Below are positions 16,318 through 23,037 of a stretch of 64,000 nucleotides of DNA, in pieces. Made by a program: the position numbers and the translations under genes. The notes under the pieces were generated by a model. It saw nothing but the letters and a program-made list of their open reading frames with translations, was not told the DNA's origin and did no database searches. Source of the DNA: a virus; IMG/VR virus record IMGVR_UViG_3300022916_000006, positions 54,746 to 118,745 of that record. The stretch is one strand, 5' to 3'. The number at the start of each line of letters is the position of its first letter. The first letter of the stretch is position 1.

Positions 16318-16535
16318 AATATTATATAGTATTTTGTGCATTATATAAACACCTAATAAACGGTGATAATATGGACTGGTATGTGTGGCAAAATGCACAT
16401 CATAATCCAGAAGTATTCAACTCTAAAGAGGACGCACTTATGTACATTAATATGTTTGATTATTTAAAGCAACATTATGCTAGTGGTAAAATGAAGATAG
16501 TAGATGAAAATGTAGTAGTAGCATATATGTTATGA
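16314..16535 (+). CDS. MKYYI-ELVA family protein, 73 aa
   Basis: MKYYIVFCALYKHLIN start, MDWYVWQNAHHNPEVFNSKEDA centre with a YINMFDYLKQHYASGK helix, IVDENVVVAYML end. Subgroup mates with the '.L...Y..G..KIV.EN' ending: 17828, 25583, 28072. Confidence 0.86.
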   Translation: MKYYIVFCALYKHLINGDNMDWYVWQNAHHNPEVFNSKEDALMYINMFDYLKQHYASGKMKIVDENVVVAYML

Positions 16536-16750
16536 AATATTATATAATAGCATATACAGATTATAAAAAATATATACATTTTAAAGGTAAACCAACTTAT
16601 GGATATTGGACTAGAAATTTAGATCATGCTGAAACATATAAAACAAGACAAATTGGAGAAGATATCATTAAATTTCAACGGAAAAGAATGTTAACAACAT
16701 ATACAATTAAAGTATTATCAGAAAACGAACTAATACCATATCTCTTATGA
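16532..16750 (+). CDS. MKYYI-ELVA family protein, 72 aa
   Basis: MKYYIIAYTDYKKYIHF start, YGYWTRNLDHAETYKTRQIGED centre, VLSENELIPYLL end. The YW..N...A..Y.T arrangement relates it to 12341. Confidence 0.86.
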   Translation: MKYYIIAYTDYKKYIHFKGKPTYGYWTRNLDHAETYKTRQIGEDIIKFQRKRMLTTYTIKVLSENELIPYLL

Positions 16751-16971
16751 AATATTATTATATAATTCAATGTACTAATAGAGACGATACTAATTGTAAT
16801 AAATATGCGGCCACTAACGAGTCTGATGATACATATACTACAAATTATAATCATATGTTAATATTTGATTCTCGTAAATTAGCTAAACAAGATATAAAAG
16901 AATATGGTGATGAAACTATTGAAAGAGTTAGTAGAATATCAGAAGCAGAACTAATGACATATCTATTATGA
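16747..16971 (+). CDS. MKYYI-ELVA family protein, 74 aa
   Basis: MKYYYIIQCTNRDDTN start, NYNHMLIFDSRKLAKQDI helix, RISEAELMTYLL end. No Trp; Tyr-rich. Junction downstream is ATGAAACATATGAAATAT, giving two candidate starts for the next gene. Confidence 0.85.
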   Translation: MKYYYIIQCTNRDDTNCNKYAATNESDDTYTTNYNHMLIFDSRKLAKQDIKEYGDETIERVSRISEAELMTYLL

Positions 16972-17180
16972 AACATATGAAATATTATCTATATGATTCA
17001 ACAGCTCCCAATTATATATATGGTGGAATAAATAATCATTGGAGTAGTGAGGTATCAAATGTAACCCCATATGATACTTATGGTGAAGCATTATATACTT
17101 ATAATAGATATTGGAATACTGATAAGTATAAACATATAAAAATAGTAACAGAGAATGAACTAGTAGCATATCTATTATGA
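16968..17180 (+). CDS. MKYYI-ELVA family protein, 70 aa
   Basis: MKHMKYYLYDSTAPNYIYGG (start 16968, or the internal ATG at 16977). NNHWSSEVSNVTPYDTYGEA centre, IVTENELVAYLL end. The MKHMKYY arrangement recurs at 18052, 25795 and 26040 and looks like a duplicated start. Confidence 0.86.
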   Translation: MKHMKYYLYDSTAPNYIYGGINNHWSSEVSNVTPYDTYGEALYTYNRYWNTDKYKHIKIVTENELVAYLL

Positions 17181-17362
17181 GATATTACGTATGGCATATT
17201 AAAACAAATGAATTATATCATGTCCTTGAAAATAATATATATCTATCAAGAGAAGAAGCTATGGTAGGTGTTACAAATTATATGGCTGACTGGAGAACAA
17301 TTATATCAGTAGATGATGTAATAATATTAAATGAAAATGAATACATAGCTTATATATTATGA
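17177..17362 (+). CDS. MKYYI-ELVA family protein, 61 aa
   Basis: One of the shortest complete copies: MRYYVWHIKTNELYHV start, NIYLSREEAMVGV helix, DWRTIISVDDVIILNENE then YIAYIL. The loop before the helix is almost absent. Confidence 0.85.
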   Translation: MRYYVWHIKTNELYHVLENNIYLSREEAMVGVTNYMADWRTIISVDDVIILNENEYIAYIL

Positions 17363-17619
17363 AAGAAAATCACAAATATTATTTAATAGCAACCGATAAA
17401 CAGTCTGAAGTGGTATACGTATATTACATTAACAATACTCGTACTTACAGCAGTACCAATTGGATAAATATAAAAACTATTAATGAAAGTAAAATCATAA
17501 CTGAAAATGAGATATCATTGAGTGATCTCAAAAAAGAATTAAAATCACAAAAACATAATCTAAACTCATTTAATTTTAAAATAATAACAGAGAATGAACT
17601 AATAGCCTATATATTATGA
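17359..17619 (+). CDS. MKYYI-ELVA family protein, 86 aa (LIAIDK subgroup)
   Basis: MKENHKYYLIATDKQSE start, VVYVYYINNTRTYSSTNWI, EISLSDLKKELKSQ helix, FKIITENELIAYIL end. Compared with 14195 it has a four-residue N-terminal extension. Confidence 0.86.
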   Translation: MKENHKYYLIATDKQSEVVYVYYINNTRTYSSTNWINIKTINESKIITENEISLSDLKKELKSQKHNLNSFNFKIITENELIAYIL

Positions 17620-17831
17620 AATATTATATATTAGATAAAAGAGATGATGAATATGTACATAAAAATCGTGGTACACTAGGAACTCCAGGAAACAGGTGGA
17701 CAACAAATATAATCAATGCTATAACATTTAATAATAAAGTAGATGCAACTGAATATTATCATACAGTATTATTTACAAGTAAATATTATAGAGTAGTATC
17801 AGAAACAGAACTAATAGCACGTTTATTATGA
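17616..17831 (+). CDS. MKYYI-ELVA family protein, 71 aa
   Basis: MKYYILDKRDDEYVHKN start, GNRWTTNIINAITFNNKVDA centre, VVSETELIARLL end. Pattern W.T.I..A..F matches 15594. Confidence 0.86.
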   Translation: MKYYILDKRDDEYVHKNRGTLGTPGNRWTTNIINAITFNNKVDATEYYHTVLFTSKYYRVVSETELIARLL

Positions 17832-18055
17832 AATATTATATAATATATTCTTACTTACGTGATATGAGTACATATATTCCTTGGATTGAGATATTAGAAG
17901 GTGATCTCACATATACTAGAACTCCAATGATATTTAAAACAAAAAAGAAAGCCATAAAATATATCAATGATGAGACAGTAATATTAAAACAATATTATAA
18001 AAGAGGACAGGTAAAAGTAGTAGATGAAAATGAATACATAGCCTATATATTATGA
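17828..18055 (+). CDS. MKYYI-ELVA family protein, 75 aa
   Basis: MKYYIIYSYLRDMSTYIPW start, PMIFKTKKKAIKYI helix, LKQYYKRGQVKVVDENEY then IAYIL. Close by eye to 25583 and 28072. Confidence 0.86.
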   Translation: MKYYIIYSYLRDMSTYIPWIEILEGDLTYTRTPMIFKTKKKAIKYINDETVILKQYYKRGQVKVVDENEYIAYIL

Positions 18056-18306
18056 AACATATGAAATATTATATATATGATAGAGGAGATATAAGTTTTC
18101 CATTTAGAGGTAAAACTGGTTGGTATGATAAAGACTATCAACATTTAAGTGAAATATTACCATATGATTCATACGAAGAAGCAAGACAATATATTCAAGA
18201 TGCTCCATATGTATTAGATATCTCATTTAGTAGAATATTACGTCGAAGTGAAATAAAAAGATTAAGCGTAATATCAGAATCAGAATTAATAATAATAATG
18301 TTATGA
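18052..18306 (+). CDS. MKYYI-ELVA family protein, 84 aa (last of block 3)
   Basis: MKHMKYYIYDRGDISFPFRG start, KTGWYDKDYQHLSEILPYDSYEE, a basic ILRRSEIKRLS insert, ISESELIIIML end. Ends the longest run of coupled genes; the sequence after it is the first gene-free island. Confidence 0.86.
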   Translation: MKHMKYYIYDRGDISFPFRGKTGWYDKDYQHLSEILPYDSYEEARQYIQDAPYVLDISFSRILRRSEIKRLSVISESELIIIML

Positions 18307-18554
18307 GAAGAAGAAGCACATATGAAAAGATTTCAATTTTAAGTATAATTTTAAGTACGATTCATGCAATTCGTATGATTGTTATGATTATGATGATCAT
18401 TATCTTCATACGTGGTCCTTAACCAAAGCACCCTAGAACGAACAGAATGACACCAAATCAGAGACTTTATATGATGGGTGTCATAATATGTGACATTTTC
18501 TTATTCGATAACATATATCATATGAAATATCATGAATATGCACTAAAGTATATG

Positions 18555-18581
18555 CAGTTGTACAACTGAACCGTACAACTG
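18555..18581. promoter_or_regulatory. 14-base palindrome plus half-site (operator-like)
   Basis: CAGTTGTACAACTG (18555-18568) is a perfect palindrome, followed four bases later by a direct half-site repeat GTACAACTG (18573-18581). This is the usual look of a dimeric repressor site; the regulator is unknown. Confidence 0.45.
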
Positions 18582-18670
18582 ATTATACTATATATACATA
18601 CTGGTGTATAGAGATAATGATATGTTGTTTTTGGGGGAGCTGGTGTAATCCACTAACCAAATACATCGAC

Positions 18671-18723
18671 AACCAAAGAATATTTGGTGAAACAGCCCAA
18701 AAACCAAAGAATATTTGGTGAAA
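18671..18723. repeat. Direct repeat of a hairpin sequence
   Basis: AACCAAAGAATATTTGGTGA occurs at 18671 and again at 18702. Each copy contains ACCAAA/TTTGGT arms around a five-base loop, so it could be an operator or small RNA hairpin. Confidence 0.6.
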
Positions 18724-18773
18724 TCAACCAAAACAACATAATATTCTGTTTTGAAGATACTTTTGAATAGTTC

Positions 18774-18803
18774 TTGCATCATATTGACTATTCTTCGTAA
18801 CTT
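18774..18803 (+). promoter_or_regulatory. Phage promoter-like element (island 1, copy 1)
   Basis: TTGCAT (18774-18779), 18 bp, TAACTT (18798-18803). No ORF follows within reach, so any product would be RNA. Confidence 0.5.
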
Positions 18804-18871
18804 ATGGTGTGATCTGAGCCAATTTATTCCATCTCTCTACCCATGAAAATGAATGATTTGGAAGAAAACAC

Positions 18872-18901
18872 TTGTTTTATGTAGCAAAATAGTCTTAAAT
18901 T
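18872..18901 (+). promoter_or_regulatory. Phage promoter-like element (island 1, copy 2)
   Basis: TTGTTT (18872-18877), 18 bp, TAAATT (18896-18901). Followed directly by the hairpin ACTGG/CCAGT with TTTT (18902-18920). Shares 33 identical bases with copy 3. Confidence 0.55.
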
Positions 18902-18944
18902 ACTGGTAGAAGCCAGTTTTCCCATAAAATAAATAAGAAAACAC

Positions 18945-18974
18945 TTGTTTTATGTAGCAAAATAGTCTTAATTT
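18945..18974 (+). promoter_or_regulatory. Phage promoter-like element (island 1, copy 3)
   Basis: TTGTTT (18945-18950), 18 bp, TAATTT (18969-18974), exactly 73 bases after copy 2. Followed by GGGGGG and a CCCAG/CTGGG hairpin. Confidence 0.55.
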
Positions 18975-19088
18975 ATGGGGGGCTCCCAGATTTGAACGCC
19001 TGGGTACGGAATATCAACAATATTATGAAGAAACACCGCGCCCACCAGTAGTGAAAATGAATGATTTTGAAGAAAAGTAGGAAAGTTC

Positions 19089-19132
19089 TTGCATTGTACA
19101 TTGGAATAGTTCTAACTTTAAGCAGTTATGAG
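19089..19132 (+). promoter_or_regulatory. Phage promoter-like element of the 19.1-21.3 kb operon
   Basis: TTGCAT (19089-19094), 18 bp, TAACTT (19113-19118), then TAAGCAGTTATGAGA. Gene start with AAAGGAACTAAGCACATG follows at 19158. Confidence 0.7.
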
Positions 19133-19157
19133 ACACACAAACAAAGGAACTAAGCAC

Positions 19158-19319
19158 ATGAATATCACAAGAATTAACGATCTAATTGACACCAAGACTG
19201 ATTCAATCGTAAATACACTATTAGTTCTATTAGTTATTATGATTGGAGTTGGTGGAGTTAGTCTTTTATTGGGACTTTCATTCATTTCTACACTTTTATT
19301 AAATTCAACATCATCATAA
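19158..19319 (+). CDS. Small membrane protein, 53 aa
   Basis: Start at 19158 (MNITRINDLI) because AAAGGA precedes it; the in-frame ATG at 19128 sits in the promoter tail. A single long hydrophobic stretch (TLLVLLVIMIGVGGVSLLLG) makes a one-helix, possibly two-helix, membrane protein. Function unknown. Confidence 0.6.
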   Translation: MNITRINDLIDTKTDSIVNTLLVLLVIMIGVGGVSLLLGLSFISTLLLNSTSS

Positions 19320-19340
19320 ATAAAGAAAATAGGAGCACAC

Positions 19341-19733
19341 ATGTCAATCACTAAAATGAACGGATCAGCACTTAGACTTATTAGAGAACGAATCAATCAA
19401 GCACTTGAATCGTTGGGTGAAGAGTTAAATGTATCGTTTGCAACTGGAAATGCTAGATATACTCCAGATAGTGCAACTTTTAAATTAAATGTATCAATCA
19501 TTGATTCTGGTGGAGTAGCACTTAGACCAGAAGTTACTGACTTTAATATATACGCCAGTAGATATGGACTCAAACCAAGTGATCTTGGTAGAAAATTTAG
19601 AACGTATAGTGGTTTATATGAAATAACTGGTTGCAGACCACGTAGTCCAAAGTATCCTATCTTGGGCAAAGATGTTAATTCTGGTAAAACGTTCAAGTTT
19701 GCACCACATTCAATTAAACACAATTTAATATAA
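19341..19733 (+). CDS. Conserved phage-type protein, 130 aa
   Basis: N-terminal helix (RLIRERINQALESLGEEL) and a beta-rich end containing YGLKPSDLGRKF, YEITGCRPRSPKYPIL and GKTFKFAP. The 'YGL.P.DLG..F...G..Y.I.G......YPI' pattern recurs in small proteins of many tailed phages; no function is known to me. Ribosome binding site AATAGGAGCACACATG. Confidence 0.7.
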   Translation: MSITKMNGSALRLIRERINQALESLGEELNVSFATGNARYTPDSATFKLNVSIIDSGGVALRPEVTDFNIYASRYGLKPSDLGRKFRTYSGLYEITGCRPRSPKYPILGKDVNSGKTFKFAPHSIKHNLI

Positions 19734-19748
19734 ATTAAGGATCACCAC

Positions 19749-20183
19749 ATGTCAAACAACAAACCAGAATTTGATCGAATGTGTGAGGGCACTCTTATAG
19801 CTGTTAACACTCATCCTCAACTAGTCGAAGCTATGACAAATGCTATGACTCAAGTTATGACAGGCACAGTGTGTGATACAGACACAGTGCCCGAAGTGCG
19901 TAGAGGTGATAATGGTGAATTGTTGATATCAAATTTCTTATATAAAGTTTCATTTCATACAGATGAAATTGAACAAGCAATCAAAGATTGGTGTGGGGCA
20001 ATAAATGACGAATCTACCAAATTGGAAATGGCTACATTTATAGTAGAATCAAGCCCAAAGGTGGAAATGCGTAATGCTCAAACTGATGAAGAAAAGATTG
20101 CAGTATTGATAAAAACACAATCAGAGTCAGAGTTAAGATCACTCTGTGGAACTATCCAAAAGATATGGAGTACTAATAAATGA
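19749..20183 (+). CDS. Hypothetical acidic protein, 144 aa
   Basis: Start behind AAGGATCACCACATG. Mostly helical, with acidic patches (IEQAIKDWCGAINDESTK, QTDEEKIAVLI). Overlaps the next gene by ATGA. Not recognised. Confidence 0.65.
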   Translation: MSNNKPEFDRMCEGTLIAVNTHPQLVEAMTNAMTQVMTGTVCDTDTVPEVRRGDNGELLISNFLYKVSFHTDEIEQAIKDWCGAINDESTKLEMATFIVESSPKVEMRNAQTDEEKIAVLIKTQSESELRSLCGTIQKIWSTNK

Positions 20184-20554
20184 ATGTTAAAGACCTAACA
20201 ACACTAGAACTAGCTACCACAATTGCTGGTGCAATGAACAGAGTATTTCAACGCATCAATGAAGGTATGGGAAGCCCACCTGATGTAGATGTACCAGAAA
20301 TAATGGTAGATGAACTTCTTGATGTCAAGTCACGAGATGAACTGGAAGCTATGTATAAAGAAGCTGTGAAGGTTGAAGAGACAATGGAAAGATTCCGTGG
20401 TAGTAAAGGTATATCATTGAGTGAACCATTTAAGAATATACCATTACCACCAAGTACTGATCTGATCGACGAGAATGATGATCCTACGAAGGTTTATTCA
20501 GTGCGTGACATAAGAGCCCACTATCCATCTTTCTCAACAGATGAGATGAATTGA
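20180..20554 (+). CDS. Hypothetical acidic helical protein, 124 aa
   Basis: MNVKDLTTLELATTIAGAM start; helix VKSRDELEAMYKEAVKVEETM; a Pro-containing end (IPLPPSTDLIDENDDP). Coupled to the preceding gene by ATGA, so they may act together. Not recognised. Confidence 0.62.
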   Translation: MNVKDLTTLELATTIAGAMNRVFQRINEGMGSPPDVDVPEIMVDELLDVKSRDELEAMYKEAVKVEETMERFRGSKGISLSEPFKNIPLPPSTDLIDENDDPTKVYSVRDIRAHYPSFSTDEMN

Positions 20555-20555
20555 T

Positions 20556-20795
20556 ATGGATATATTATTTATTGATAGATATAATAATATGCGTATAATA
20601 TATAATACTAATATTTTACCTAGACATGGTGATAGAATAGATATGTTTGATTACATACCATGTCCTGTGGTAAATGAAGTATTATTATATCCTACACTTG
20701 ATACGCTGAAAGGTGTACATGCAGAAGATTTGAAGAAAAATCCTAATTATCCTATAACAATGGTAGATGCAATTATATATGTGAGGCATGCTTAA
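20556..20795 (+). CDS. Hypothetical protein, 79 aa
   Basis: MDILFIDRYNNMRIIYNTN start and DMFDYIPCPVVNEVLLYPTL centre. The N-terminal strand recalls the array proteins, but the ELVA tail is absent (ends VDAIIYVRHA), so it is not counted with them. Confidence 0.55.
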   Translation: MDILFIDRYNNMRIIYNTNILPRHGDRIDMFDYIPCPVVNEVLLYPTLDTLKGVHAEDLKKNPNYPITMVDAIIYVRHA

Positions 20796-21090
20796 TATGA
20801 AATCAAATTGGGATAAATTTAAACTATTACTTAGCACAGTTGAATCTGCTAAGATTGCATTATTTGTGATTAGTCTAATACTATATATAATCATACTTAG
20901 TGTACTTTCAGTTATTCTGGATTCGGTGTTGGTTTTTGTTATGGGTATTATATTGTTCTTTGTATATTACATCGCTGGAATATACTTTTGGATGCTGTCA
21001 GAACATGAAAAAAGTAAGATGTTTCTAAAAACACGCAAGCAATATAAAGAATTTAAATCTAAATTAAATGATAAGGAAAACACATTATGA
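20788..21090 (+). CDS. Two-helix membrane protein, 100 aa
   Basis: Two adjacent hydrophobic segments (KIALFVISLILYIIILSVL and VLVFVMGIILFFVYYIAG) form a helical hairpin; both ends are charged, the C-terminal one strongly basic. Overlaps neighbours on both sides (8 and 4 bases). Confidence 0.65.
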   Translation: MLNMKSNWDKFKLLLSTVESAKIALFVISLILYIIILSVLSVILDSVLVFVMGIILFFVYYIAGIYFWMLSEHEKSKMFLKTRKQYKEFKSKLNDKENTL

Positions 21091-21320
21091 ACGCATATCA
21101 AAAAGTAGAAGTACGCAATGGCATCATACAAGGAATCATGTTATTATTATATGGTATGTTGTTAGCATATTTAAACATTGGGTTCTGGTCATTCACAATC
21201 ATATACGTTGCAACAATGGTAATATCCACACATGGATATGTCACAGGTGTGAAAGAACAAAGAGCCAATGCAGAGTGTGACAACAAAGATTTATTAAAAC
21301 TATGGGGTAAGAACTCATAA
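21087..21320 (+). CDS. Two-helix membrane protein, 77 aa
   Basis: GIMLLLYGMLLAYLNIGFW and FTIIYVATMVISTHGYV are the hydrophobic segments, followed by a polar end (EQRANAECDNKDLL). Translationally coupled (ATGA) to the preceding membrane protein; the pair may form one complex. Unknown function. Confidence 0.62.
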   Translation: MNAYQKVEVRNGIIQGIMLLLYGMLLAYLNIGFWSFTIIYVATMVISTHGYVTGVKEQRANAECDNKDLLKLWGKNS

Positions 21321-21341
21321 AGAACAAACAATTTTGTGGCA

Positions 21342-21440
21342 ATGATCATGTGTGTGAAAGCAAGTGGTTCGATGAGTTTTTCCAAAATGTTAATTAATTG
21401 GCTCATCAATGAACTACTTGCTTTTTTCAATATAAGATGA
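21342..21440 (+). CDS. Possible leader ORF, 32 codons, over a long hairpin
   Basis: ATG at 21342 reads MIMCVKASGSMSF...FFNIR and ends at 21440, four bases before the GTG start of array block 4. The hairpin at 21357-21427 is inside it. No convincing ribosome binding site, so it could be incidental. Confidence 0.3.
   Translation: MIMCVKASGSMSFSKMLINWLINELLAFFNIR
21357..21427 (+). terminator. Long hairpin with T-run (terminator or attenuator)
   Basis: Arms AAAGCAAGT/ACTTGCTTT, GTTC/GAAC, ATGAG/CTCAT and CCAA/TTGG nest in order, and the outer arm runs into TTTTTT. It separates the 19.1-21.3 kb operon from array block 4 and could terminate the operon or regulate read-through into the array. Confidence 0.65.
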
Positions 21441-21444
21441 TGGT

Positions 21445-21711
21445 GTGAAGTACTACATATTATCATCTGATAAGAGTTTAATATTGCATCAGCATAAAAG
21501 TGAAGTCGATAATAAATGGTGGGAATCTATAGATTGGACTCATGGTGGATATTATGCTACTACAAGGGGTGGTCATACCTATAAGAGTTATGAACTAATG
21601 GCATTTGAATCACGAGAAGAAGCTGAAAAAATTATAAACAATCGTAAGTATGGTACAGATCGAGATGATGAAGTTTTATCAGAAGCAGAAGTAGTGGCAA
21701 TGATGTTATGA
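21445..21711 (+). CDS. MKYYI-ELVA family protein, 88 aa (start of block 4)
   Basis: GTG start (GTGAAGTACTAC, M-K-Y-Y-I-L-S). NKWWESIDWTHGGYY centre, YELMAFESREEAEKII helix, VLSEAEVVAMML end. The bases before it (GATGATGGTGTGA) look like the tail end of a lost upstream copy (.MM.L-stop). Confidence 0.82.
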   Translation: MKYYILSSDKSLILHQHKSEVDNKWWESIDWTHGGYYATTRGGHTYKSYELMAFESREEAEKIINNRKYGTDRDDEVLSEAEVVAMML

Positions 21712-21971
21712 AATGTTATCTATTAGCAATCCCAAAGACAAGCTTTAAAAAAGGTAAAGATTCAATGTGGTATTGTGGAGCTGTACAATATATAGGTCCT
21801 CTAACATATAACTTACATGGATGGATTGAAGACGTTGACGATGCTAAAATGATACCATCAAAGACTATGGCTAGAAAGATAATAAAAGATAGTAAAACTC
21901 ATGGAGACAATGAAAGTGGATATAATTATAGAATAGTACCAGTCTCTGAAGTAGTAGCTAGGCTTCTATAA
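21708..21971 (+). CDS. MKYYI-ELVA family protein, 87 aa
   Basis: MKCYLLAIPKTSFKKGK start, MWYCGAVQYIGPLTYN, IEDVDDAKMIPSKTMARKII centre, VPVSEVVARLL end. Tail lacks the usual Glu-x-Glu. Stops with TAA. Confidence 0.83.
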   Translation: MKCYLLAIPKTSFKKGKDSMWYCGAVQYIGPLTYNLHGWIEDVDDAKMIPSKTMARKIIKDSKTHGDNESGYNYRIVPVSEVVARLL

Positions 21972-21998
21972 TGGTAGCATAGAGGGCTTATAATCATC

Positions 21999-22256
21999 AT
22001 GAAGTGGTACATAGTCAACACAAAATTTTTAACACAGAAGAATGGTAAAGAATATAAAACATTCGAAATATATATACATACAAGACCATCAGGCACTGAA
22101 TGGAGAGGAGCATATAAAGAACTCAATATAGACTATGAGAAGGACTGTTCATTCAAGACAGAAGTAGAGGCAACATTTGCAATGAATAATAGTGATAAAC
22201 AACTAACTACTGATAGAGTAATATCAGAAGATGAACTAGTAATATTGATATTATGA
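21999..22256 (+). CDS. MKYYI-ELVA family protein, 85 aa
   Basis: MKWYIVNTKFLTQKNGK start, FEIYIHTRPSGTEWRGAYK, CSFKTEVEATFAMNN helix, VISEDELVILIL end. Mate of 10242 and 10723 although 11 kb away. It starts 27 bases after the previous stop with only a weak AGAGGG upstream. Confidence 0.85.
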   Translation: MKWYIVNTKFLTQKNGKEYKTFEIYIHTRPSGTEWRGAYKELNIDYEKDCSFKTEVEATFAMNNSDKQLTTDRVISEDELVILIL

Positions 22257-22263
22257 AGTACAT

Positions 22264-22476
22264 ATGAAACGTTATTATATATACGATTGTGATGATAATA
22301 TATTTCCATATTTTGGTATTAATGGATGGTGTATAATAGCACAAGAAAAGATTAAACCATTTGAGTCATATAAAAAAGCACATAATGCATTGGAAATGAT
22401 ATTACATGGAGTAGGTAGAAATCGCAAACATTATAAGATAGTATCAGAAGATGAGCTGATAATATTACTATTATAA
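22264..22476 (+). CDS. MKYYI-ELVA family protein, 70 aa (last of block 4)
   Basis: MKRYYIYDCDDNIFPYFG start, INGWCIIAQEKIKPFESYKKA centre, IVSEDELIILLL end. The preceding ATGA opens only MKYI-stop, as at 13503. Stop TAA, then gene-free island 2. Confidence 0.86.
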   Translation: MKRYYIYDCDDNIFPYFGINGWCIIAQEKIKPFESYKKAHNALEMILHGVGRNRKHYKIVSEDELIILLL

Positions 22477-22493
22477 GAAAGAAAACAAAACAC

Positions 22494-22523
22494 TTGTTCC
22501 ATATAAGGAAAGAGTCGTAATTT
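22494..22523 (+). promoter_or_regulatory. Phage promoter-like element (island 2, copy 1)
   Basis: TTGTTC (22494-22499), 18 bp, TAATTT (22518-22523), followed by ATAGGCT. Confidence 0.5.
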
Positions 22524-22571
22524 ATAGGCTAAACCCAGATGCACATATGCTAATATAAGCAAAGATAAGTG

Positions 22572-22601
22572 TTGCATCGTATACGGAACTATTCGTAATT
22601 T
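22572..22601 (+). promoter_or_regulatory. Phage promoter-like element (island 2, copy 2)
   Basis: TTGCAT (22572-22577), 18 bp, TAATTT (22596-22601), followed by ACGTGCT; 78 bases after copy 1. Confidence 0.5.
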
Positions 22602-22644
22602 ACGTGCTAGGGTGGTTTGCATATTTGGGCCACAAAGATAACAC

Positions 22645-22683
22645 TTGCATCACATAACAAAAGAGTCGTGCAACGCATAATTT
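22645..22683 (+). promoter_or_regulatory. Degenerate promoter-like element (island 2, copy 3)
   Basis: TTGCAT (22645-22650), 73 bases after copy 2, but TAATTT lies 27 bases downstream because of an apparent nine-base insertion (TGCAACGCA). Followed by ATGGGCTATGCCCAT, a small hairpin. Confidence 0.35.
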
Positions 22684-22757
22684 ATGGGCTATGCCCATCT
22701 TCATTTGGTTGTTCGAGCTTTTTTATTGTGTTTTTGGGTGCGTCGAGTCTCCACACG

Positions 22758-22896
22758 AATTTTTCACCAAAAATCATATGTCAACTTTTTTTTATGATGA
22801 AGACTACCACACTCCATAATTTTTCACCAAAAATCATATGATCGAAGATTCAACTTTTTTTCTGATATGATGAAGACTACCACACTCCATAATTTT
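22758..22896. repeat. Overlapping direct repeats
   Basis: AATTTTTCACCAAAAATCAT.. is at 22758 and 22818; ATGATGAAGACTACCACACT.. (30 bases identical) is at 22794 and 22867. T-runs precede the latter. No protein is encoded across both copies. Confidence 0.75.
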
Positions 22897-22969
22897 CCAA
22901 CAAAAAACAGATATGAGGATATTCCCCATATGCCCCATATGCTCAAAAAATTTCCATAAGAAAAAACAG

Positions 22970-23012
22970 TTGCATCATATCATATTTTGATTTTAAATTT
23001 CAATGTGTTAAG
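22970..23012 (+). promoter_or_regulatory. Phage promoter-like element
   Basis: TTGCAT (22970-22975), 18 bp, TAAATT (22994-22999), then TCAATGTGTTAAGA. Precedes the AAAAGGAAAACGGATG start at 23038. Confidence 0.65.
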
Positions 23013-23037
23013 AATGAACAAAAGAAAAGGAAAACGG

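Larger units (their letters stand above)
18307..19088 (+). other. Gene-free island 1 with repeated promoter-like and hairpin elements
   Basis: No ORF with a ribosome binding site is seen over about 780 bases. It holds a 14-base palindrome with an extra half-site (18555-18581), a twice-repeated hairpin sequence (18671 and 18702), three promoter-like TTGnnT-N18-TAAnTT elements (18774, 18872, 18945) and short GC-richer hairpins after them. The spacing suggests short untranslated transcripts and regulatory sites rather than decayed genes, though fragments such as ATGAAATAT echo array junctions. Confidence 0.6.
22477..22969 (+). other. Gene-free island 2 with promoter-like array and direct repeats
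   Basis: About 490 bases without a supported gene. First part: three promoter-like elements at 22494, 22572 and 22645, each followed by TTTA..GGCT/GTGCT and separated by CAAAGATAA-type spacers. Second part: two overlapping direct repeats (22758-22896) with T-runs. Likely short transcripts and termination signals; a 74-codon frame at 22617 crosses the repeats and is not supported. Confidence 0.6.

Noticed and set aside
1642-18306. CRISPR-like or satellite repeat interpretation of the repeated ATGAAATATTAT sequences
   Set aside because: The recurring motif is the coding junction of paralogous genes at irregular 190-300 base intervals, with no constant repeat-spacer structure.
18960-19060. Minus-strand tRNA suggested by GTTCAAATC and CCCAG/CTGGG
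   Set aside because: The stems do not fit a T arm around the loop, and no acceptor, D or anticodon arms could be built; better explained as a simple hairpin.
22617-22841. 74-codon ORF in gene-free island 2
   Set aside because: Crosses direct repeats and T-runs, has no ribosome binding site and an irregular composition.
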